Shown here piece by piece: positions 6,585-11,057 of a stretch of DNA of 11,057 nucleotides; the first letter of the stretch is position 1, and each line of letters starts with the position of its first letter. Under the pieces are notes generated by a model. The model was not told where the DNA came from. It searched no databases and worked only from the letters and a program-made list of their open reading frames with translations. The translations under genes were made by a program, and so were the position numbers. The stretch is from assembly GCA_023136815.1 (NCBI GenBank), contig JAGLQM010000018.1, positions 1 to 11,057 of the forward strand. The letters are read 5' to 3'. This stretch comes from Thermoplasmata archaeon (GTDB lineage Archaea > Thermoplasmatota > Thermoplasmata > SG8-5).

Positions 6585-6610
6585 ACTGATACAATAAGGA
6601 TGTGAAACTT

Positions 6611-8797
6611 ATGCAATCATGTACAAATTGTGGCAATAGATATGACGGATATGCCTGTCCAAGTTGTGGCATGGCATCTGCACAGGACTATCAACAGCCT
6701 CCTCCTGCTCATGACCAGTACCCACCATCTTCAGGACAAACGCCGATATATACTCCCATGCCCCCGACGGCTCAGAAGGCAGGTTCAAGCAAGACTCTGA
6801 TAGCCATACTGGTGGTCATTGCACTTGTAATTGCCAGCATTGCGGCGGCAATTCTGTTCATAGGAGTAATAAATCCATTCAATGACGCAGTTGAAGTGTT
6901 CTCTGGTGACTCAATTTCAGGAACCATGCCTGGAACCGGAACCGATGATCTGTACAAGATCCTTCTGGAACCAGGGGAAGTGCTCAACGTGACACTTACC
7001 GGTGTTACAGGCACGGACTTTGACCTCTATGCCTATGAGAATGTGCGTTTCCGGGACGATTTTATAATCACTCACAGTGCCTGCAATTCCAGTTCCGAGG
7101 CCATGACCTTCGTTGCTTGGGAAGGGAACTATTACATTCTGGATGTATATTCCTACAATGGCAGTGGCAACTACACCCTTGATGTTGAGATCGTGGAGAC
7201 AATAAGCCTGGATGATGGCGACAATTCTATTTCTCAGGCAAATCCCCTAGACAGCGGCATGACAGTTTCTGATGATCTGAATGAGTACTATGACACTGAT
7301 GACTATTACGAGATATATGTGAACCAGGGCCAGATACTCCATACTTTCCTGGAGGTTCCGGTTCAGGTGAACACGGACTTTGATTTGTACATATACGATT
7401 CATCAGGCAGCCAGCTTGGTATCTCCGAGGCATCCTACGGAAACGAGGAACTCAGCATTTACGCGACCATCGGTGCCAGTTACTATGTAAATGCCTGGGC
7501 ATACGATGGAATCGGCAATTACTCGCTGTATGCGGAAACCTTCACTGCCCCATCTGCTGACTCGAATAATGATATTATGTCTGCCCAGAATATCTCCGAC
7601 GGAGCATATTTCAACGAGACATTAAATGGATACAATAACGTGGATACGGATGACTATTACTCCATTTATCTATCTGCAGGGGACACAATAACAGCCAACA
7701 TGAGCGGCCCCAGCAATGCAGACTTCGACCTGTACATATGTGATGATGACGGCGATATTGTGGCAAGTTCCAAGGAATATTCCTCATCGGAGGCCATTAT
7801 TTATTCCGCTCCACACGGCGGTTACTATTATGTCAATCCATATGCATACGATGGTTCCGGAACCTACGTCTTGAGTGTTAATATTGGCGACGCAGGTTCA
7901 TCTCTCAGTGCCAATGCTGGATACGATAGACCTATTGGAACTGGCCAGAGCATTGTATTTGATGGAACTGAGTCAAGTGGCCAAATATCCTCATATGCAT
8001 GGGACTTTGGCGACGGTTCAAATGGAACTGGTTCGGCACCCAGCCACACATACAGTACAACAGGCATATACACAGTTACACTGACAGTCTCTGATAATGT
8101 CAACACGGCCACTGACACTGTCACGGTGACGGTTCAGGATGCAGACTCAATGCCAGGCAAGTATGCGGTGGTCATTGGAATCTCTGATTATGAGGGAGCA
8201 GATAATGATCTGAACTTCTGTGATGAGGATGCTGAGAGCTGGACAACCTACCTCGAATCCCAGGGTTATACGGTGCATACCCTCATTGATTCTCAGGCTA
8301 CTAGAGATGGCATATTCAGTGAAATTGAATGGCTAGAAGCCCGGGAAGAGGCAGGCGATTATGTTGCATTTGCATTCTCTGGTCACGGTTCCTACTCCGA
8401 CAGGACCAGATCATCCTCTATCTGTGCCTGGAACATTCAGGAAGAGGATGGAACCATATCTGATGCAGACCTGGGTGCTGCATTCGCTGACTTTGACAGC
8501 GATCACATGTTCTTCTTCTTTGACTCATGCCACAGTGGTGGAATGGACAGTGTTGCAGGTTCCGGCAGATATGTCAGCCAGACTGCTGGTCAAATGGAAT
8601 ATGGCCTTGACGATTCAAAGAGCGAACATGGAATGTGGGTCTACTGGTTCCTGGAGTACTCAGTCAAAGCTCAGGGGTACACAGACCTTACACAGGCTCA
8701 CAATTATGCTGCACCACTGGCAACCAACGATGCAGCAAACATACAGAATTCCATGCACCCGGAGGAAGAATACAGCGGGACCTCATTCTACCTGTAA
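6611..8797 (+). CDS. Membrane-anchored caspase-like (C14) peptidase with zinc ribbon, three PPC domains and a PKD domain
   Basis: A 728-residue predicted cysteine peptidase of the caspase/metacaspase clan. In order: a zinc ribbon (Cys4, Cys7, Cys16, Cys19); a Pro/Gln-rich linker to about residue 58; one membrane helix (62-87) with Lys before and acidic residues after it, so the N-terminus should be cytoplasmic and the rest outside; three PPC-type beta domains (about 97-195, 200-310 and 317-424), each with an FDLY core; a PKD domain (431-513) with WDFGDGS from residue 464; and the C14 domain from 517. The latter has YAVVIGISDY, then His592 in FSGHGS and Cys640 in FDSCHSGG, so the His/Cys dyad is intact. 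DSCHSGG is the metacaspase form, which usually means Arg/Lys rather than Asp specificity. The ATG at 6611 is preferred over GTG at 6602 because GGATGTGA (6598-6605) lies five bases ahead. The gene appears to be transcribed alone. Confidence 0.92.
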   Translation: MQSCTNCGNRYDGYACPSCGMASAQDYQQPPPAHDQYPPSSGQTPIYTPMPPTAQKAGSSKTLIAILVVIALVIASIAAAILFIGVINPFNDAVEVFSGDSISGTMPGTGTDDLYKILLEPGEVLNVTLTGVTGTDFDLYAYENVRFRDDFIITHSACNSSSEAMTFVAWEGNYYILDVYSYNGSGNYTLDVEIVETISLDDGDNSISQANPLDSGMTVSDDLNEYYDTDDYYEIYVNQGQILHTFLEVPVQVNTDFDLYIYDSSGSQLGISEASYGNEELSIYATIGASYYVNAWAYDGIGNYSLYAETFTAPSADSNNDIMSAQNISDGAYFNETLNGYNNVDTDDYYSIYLSAGDTITANMSGPSNADFDLYICDDDGDIVASSKEYSSSEAIIYSAPHGGYYYVNPYAYDGSGTYVLSVNIGDAGSSLSANAGYDRPIGTGQSIVFDGTESSGQISSYAWDFGDGSNGTGSAPSHTYSTTGIYTVTLTVSDNVNTATDTVTVTVQDADSMPGKYAVVIGISDYEGADNDLNFCDEDAESWTTYLESQGYTVHTLIDSQATRDGIFSEIEWLEAREEAGDYVAFAFSGHGSYSDRTRSSSICAWNIQEEDGTISDADLGAAFADFDSDHMFFFFDSCHSGGMDSVAGSGRYVSQTAGQMEYGLDDSKSEHGMWVYWFLEYSVKAQGYTDLTQAHNYAAPLATNDAANIQNSMHPEEEYSGTSFYL

Positions 8798-8976
8798 CTC
8801 CATAATCTATTTGCCCCCTGATTTAGCGATTATATGTTTATCATATGTACAGGTCGGCGCAATGCTGGTGTTCAATCAATACCAGTTATAGTTACGAACT
8901 CATCTATTGAGACTTATCATGTTCGTAATTCATATCTTGAATACATATGCTAGAGTCTCGAAGATTAAGTATTCAC
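8798..8976. other. Convergent gap with several inverted repeats
   Basis: This separates the caspase-like gene from the convergent membrane-protein gene. It holds a 9-bp hairpin with two G-U pairs (8864-8872 with 8878-8886), a perfect 8-bp inverted repeat TTACGAAC/GTTCGTAA (8892-8899 and 8921-8928), and GAATAC/GTATTC (8939-8944 and 8969-8974). None is followed by a clean T-tract on either strand. They probably form the 3' ends of the two transcripts. No gene is visible. Confidence 0.4.
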
Positions 8977-9576
8977 CTATAATTTATTTGCACACATCTT
9001 GCAGTGTGTCCGGTCAGAATCATTCATGGTTCCGCACCTTCCGCATTTGACCATGGGCTTATGCTGAACTTTCACAGTATCCTTGCTCTGCCGTATGGTG
9101 ACATTATGCTGAACATGCTTCATTTCTCTGTATGTTGGAATTGGTTCGGTTCTTTTTCTGCTTCCATAGCCTATTTCGAAGAGGTTTTTCTTCTCTCTCA
9201 GCAATTGCCCACAAATCAGGGCCAGCACTGTCAGAACAAAGTAAATAATCGAATCCATGAAGTCAAGATAGGCCACCAGAAATCCGGCGATAACACTAAT
9301 TCCTGCAATGAGAAAAACTGCATGAACGCTGTTCTGCCTGCCCCATTCCTTCATTGTGGCAAAGCCCAGGGCCATTGGAAAGCATAAGATCCCTAAAAAT
9401 GTCAGTACAGCTCCAAGGGAAGTCCAGAGCCCTCCAAGGGCAGCCAGCTCATTTCCAAAAGCTCCTCCGGTACCTGAAACAATATCACCAACATCCATGA
9501 TTCCCAGGCCCAAATATATGGCGAAAATGCCTATTATGAATGTGAAAATTGTAAGGCCAGTGAGTCCCCGTTTCAT
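8977..9576 (-). CDS. Four-helix membrane protein with C-terminal zinc ribbon
   Basis: A 199-residue protein of unknown function; no named family is recognised. Four hydrophobic helices lie at about residues 5-27, 50-75, 84-104 and 109-126, with a Gly-rich stretch between the first two. A basic cytoplasmic region follows (REKKN, SRKRTE), and the protein ends in a zinc ribbon with Cys178, Cys181, Cys192 and Cys195 (C-x2-C-x10-C-x2-C). The basic tail places the ribbon in the cytoplasm. The ATG at 9576-9574 has no ribosome site ahead of it, but a TATA-like box centred near 9602 is 26 bases upstream, which suggests a leaderless message. It converges on the caspase-like gene, and the two share the pattern of membrane segment plus zinc ribbon. 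Confidence 0.85.
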   Translation of the reverse strand: MKRGLTGLTIFTFIIGIFAIYLGLGIMDVGDIVSGTGGAFGNELAALGGLWTSLGAVLTFLGILCFPMALGFATMKEWGRQNSVHAVFLIAGISVIAGFLVAYLDFMDSIIYFVLTVLALICGQLLREKKNLFEIGYGSRKRTEPIPTYREMKHVQHNVTIRQSKDTVKVQHKPMVKCGRCGTMNDSDRTHCKMCANKL

Positions 9577-9597
9577 AGGCAGTAGATGGACTTGGCT

Positions 9598-9606
9598 GTA
9601 TTTAAC
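9598..9606 (-). promoter_or_regulatory. TATA box placed for a leaderless transcript
   Basis: On the minus strand GTTAAATAC (9606-9598) is centred about 26 bases before the A of the ATG at 9576. That is the normal archaeal distance from TATA box to transcription start, so the message would begin at or within a base or two of the start codon. Confidence 0.5.
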
Positions 9607-9664
9607 TATTCATAAGAATAACCATTGGACGGCCCGGTTCCTCGATAAAACAGGTACAAAATAC

Positions 9665-9704
9665 GCAGGTTCTGAGGGAGAGAACCTGCTTTTTCTTTAT
9701 TTTT
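9665..9704 (+). terminator. Strong intrinsic terminator with no upstream gene on its strand
   Basis: GCAGGTTCT (9665-9673) pairs perfectly with AGAACCTGC (9681-9689) around a 7-base loop, followed by TTTTTCTTTATTTTT (9690-9704). It reads rightward. The nearest gene to its left points the other way, so it must end a short unannotated RNA, stop antisense transcription, or attenuate a transcript heading for the PadR-type gene. A competing arm GGTTC lies at 9636-9640. Confidence 0.75.
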
Positions 9705-9792
9705 AAGGATAGAGCAATTCCAAGTGTCCACTGAACAGGGATAACTCCATAAGGAATGTCATTTTTTTAAAAGGTGTTTGGCAAAATACAAA

Positions 9793-9826
9793 CATTTATA
9801 TGCAATAGTCCACTACTGTACTATAT
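9793..9826 (+). promoter_or_regulatory. TATA-box promoter and palindromic operator of the PadR-type operon
   Basis: TTTATATG (9795-9802) is a strong archaeal TATA box, with a start expected near 9824. Directly between box and start lie inverted 5-mers ATAGT (9805-9809) and ACTAT (9820-9824) with a 10-base spacer. An AGTAGTAGT stretch at 9846-9854 in the leader is complementary to ACTACT in that spacer. Placement fits autorepression by the PadR-type protein encoded behind it, which is inference. Confidence 0.6.
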
Positions 9827-9872
9827 GGTGAAACAAATTAATCTAAGTAGTAGTAAATTGGAGGATATTTAA

Positions 9873-10433
9873 ATGTTGAATTCAAATAATCTCAGTAATG
9901 TAGAAATTATATTGTTAGAGTTAATCAAAGAGAAAAATGAAATTAGTGGCTATGAAATAAAGAAGCAAATAGAAGATAGAGGATATGTAAGCTGGGCAAA
10001 TATTGGTAAAACGTCAATTTACAGTGGGATTAGAAAACTGGATGCGAAGAAGTTAATTACTTTGAAGACAGTAAAAAAGAAATCAGGTAAGGGCCCCCTT
10101 CCTCAGCACATAAAACTGACTAAATCTGGGAAAAAAATACTTTCTTGTGAAATAAAAAGGGCATTGTTATCACAAAGAGACTTTCCGTTGTATTACATAG
10201 GAATCGCTGGAATCCATCTATTAGAAAGAGAATTGATATTGGATATTTTAGAAGAAAGAAAAGAAATGAGCTTTGAAAATATTATAAGAATTAATAAAAT
10301 CTTTGAAGAGAAAGGCGGAGAGCATTTACCCATACAAGCCAAGGCACTATTCGAGCATCCAATATTGTTAATGAAAACAGATATTAAATTTATTGATACT
10401 CTTATTAAAACATTAAAAGAGGTAGAAAAATGA
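9873..10433 (+). CDS. PadR-family transcriptional regulator
   Basis: A 186-residue DNA-binding protein. Residues 5-88 form a PadR-type winged helix: NVEIILLELIKEKNEISGYEIKKQIEDR, then the recognition region SIYSGIRKLDAKKLI, and a wing with KKKSGKGPLPQHIKLTKSGKK. The remainder is helical with a Glu/Lys-rich segment and probably forms the dimer. PadR proteins are usually local repressors released by small phenolic or amphipathic ligands; the ligand here is unknown. The ATG at 9873 has TGGAGG at 9859-9864. The stop overlaps the next start as ATGA, so the two are tightly coupled. Base composition differs from genes to the left: two sampled 60-base lines (9961 and 10201) are 33% and 30% G+C, against 60% and 43% for two gyrA lines. 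This suggests separate origin. Confidence 0.88.
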   Translation: MLNSNNLSNVEIILLELIKEKNEISGYEIKKQIEDRGYVSWANIGKTSIYSGIRKLDAKKLITLKTVKKKSGKGPLPQHIKLTKSGKKILSCEIKRALLSQRDFPLYYIGIAGIHLLERELILDILEERKEMSFENIIRINKIFEEKGGEHLPIQAKALFEHPILLMKTDIKFIDTLIKTLKEVEK

Positions 10434-11057
10434 TAATTGAAGAATTTAAACCATTCAATGGACAACATTGTGAAACGACTGCAACAGGAAGCTTATTAAA
10501 TCAGCTTGGAATCGAACTTTCCGAACCGATGCTTTTTGGTCTAGGAGAAGGGCTGGGATTTATTTTCTGGAATATGAAAATGATGGATTATCCGTTTATC
10601 GGCGGCAGGATAAAACCAGATGTTCTTACCCAGAATATTGCGAAAAATTTAAACTTGAAATTGGAAGTTAAGGAAACGTCATCAATAAAAAAAGCTTGGG
10701 AAACTATCAGAAATAACGTTGATAACAATATTGCAGTTGGATTAAAACTTGATTGTTATTACCTGGATTATTATGAAAAGAAAATACATTTTGCGGCACA
10801 CTATGCCACAATCTACGGATACGATGAGAAGTTTGCCTATTTGGTTGATTCAATGCAACCAGATGGTGATGCAAAAACAACATTAAAGAATCTTGAATTA
10901 GCTCGAAATGCAAAAGGTCCTATGTCTTCAAAAAATTTGAGCTATACTATCCAAAATACAAAAAATGGATATGATCTTAAAAAGGCAATTGTTGTTGCGA
11001 TTAGAAATAATGCAAAAGATTATTTGAACCCTCCTATCAGTAATATCGGGTACAAAG
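10430..11057 (+). CDS. BtrH N-terminal-domain protein, 3' end beyond the window
   Basis: An open frame of 209 residues that continues past the window end. The start MIIEEFKPFNGQHCETTATGSLLNQLGIELSE and the following MLFGLGEGLGFIF match the BtrH_N domain, named after the butirosin acyltransferase BtrH, which moves an acyl group from a carrier protein to an aminoglycoside. The fold is papain-like. Candidate catalytic residues are Cys14 (in HC), His124 (in HYATIYGYDE) and Asp140 (in YLVDSM). The family often continues into a DUF4872 region, which would lie beyond the window. The ATG overlaps the regulator's stop codon and has GAGGT (10419-10423) six bases ahead. It is likely a transferase or amidohydrolase-like enzyme controlled by the PadR-type protein; the substrate is unknown. 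It shares the regulator's A/T-rich composition. Confidence 0.82.
   Translation, partial: MIIEEFKPFNGQHCETTATGSLLNQLGIELSEPMLFGLGEGLGFIFWNMKMMDYPFIGGRIKPDVLTQNIAKNLNLKLEVKETSSIKKAWETIRNNVDNNIAVGLKLDCYYLDYYEKKIHFAAHYATIYGYDEKFAYLVDSMQPDGDAKTTLKNLELARNAKGPMSSKNLSYTIQNTKNGYDLKKAIVVAIRNNAKDYLNPPISNIGYK

Noticed and set aside
6602..6610. GTG at 6602 as start of the caspase-like protein
   Set aside because: The GGATGTGA ribosome site overlaps this codon and is spaced correctly for the ATG at 6611.
8361..8891. A 176-codon plus-strand frame overlapping the caspase domain
   Set aside because: It is a +1 shadow of the C14 domain, which carries the catalytic motifs in the main frame; the frame's low-complexity content looks non-coding.
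9004..9706. Plus-strand frames opposite the four-helix membrane protein
   Set aside because: The minus-strand frame has coherent membrane helices and a zinc ribbon; the plus-strand products are compositionally odd. They also do not convincingly explain the terminator at 9665.
1..11057. CRISPR array, insertion sequence or rRNA/tRNA gene
   Set aside because: No regularly spaced repeats, transposase frame, terminal repeats with target duplication or conserved RNA gene were seen anywhere in the window.

Overview
The window looks like a stretch of euryarchaeal chromosome, possibly Thermoplasmatota-like, though that rank is a guess. The main grounds are TATA-box promoters about 25 bases ahead of the inferred transcription starts with no bacterial -35/-10 pairs, strong GGAGG-type ribosome sites, one gene placed as if leaderless, and several membrane proteins carrying small zinc ribbons. 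A gyrase subunit and a CspA-type cold shock protein fit those euryarchaea that acquired bacterial-type genes.

Layout from left to right. (1) 1-1653: the 3' two thirds of gyrA, with a hairpin terminator. (2) 1746-4346: a metal-resistance operon, made of a CadC/SmtB-like ArsR repressor and a P1B-2 Zn/Cd/Pb efflux ATPase, behind a TATA box and a clear operator. (3) 4347-4450: a convergent terminator zone, then a minus-strand cold shock gene whose short leader can fold over its ribosome site. (4) 4656-4883: a divergent intergenic region that also holds a run of hairpins upstream of an aldo/keto reductase. (5) 4884-6334: the reductase, followed 2 bases later by a two-helix membrane protein with a winged-helix-like segment and a zinc ribbon. 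(6) 6611-8797: a 728-residue membrane-anchored caspase-like peptidase with zinc ribbon, membrane helix, three PPC domains, a PKD domain and a C14 domain with a His/Cys dyad. (7) 8977-9576, minus strand: a four-helix membrane protein with a C-terminal zinc ribbon. (8) 9577-9872: an intergenic region with a strong terminator that belongs to no visible gene. (9) 9873 to the end: an A/T-rich operon of a PadR-type regulator and a BtrH_N-domain protein that runs off the window.

Functionally, the arsR-ATPase pair is a self-contained metal-sensing and export unit. The reductase and its membrane partner are probably co-transcribed. The caspase-like protein appears to be a monocistronic surface protein with its catalytic domain outside the cell. 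The PadR/BtrH_N pair has overlapping stop and start codons, different base composition and its own operator-like palindrome, and looks like an acquired cassette. The least explained items are the surface caspase and its zinc-ribbon membrane neighbours, the archaeal BtrH_N cassette, the structured leaders of the reductase and cold shock genes, and the orphan terminator.
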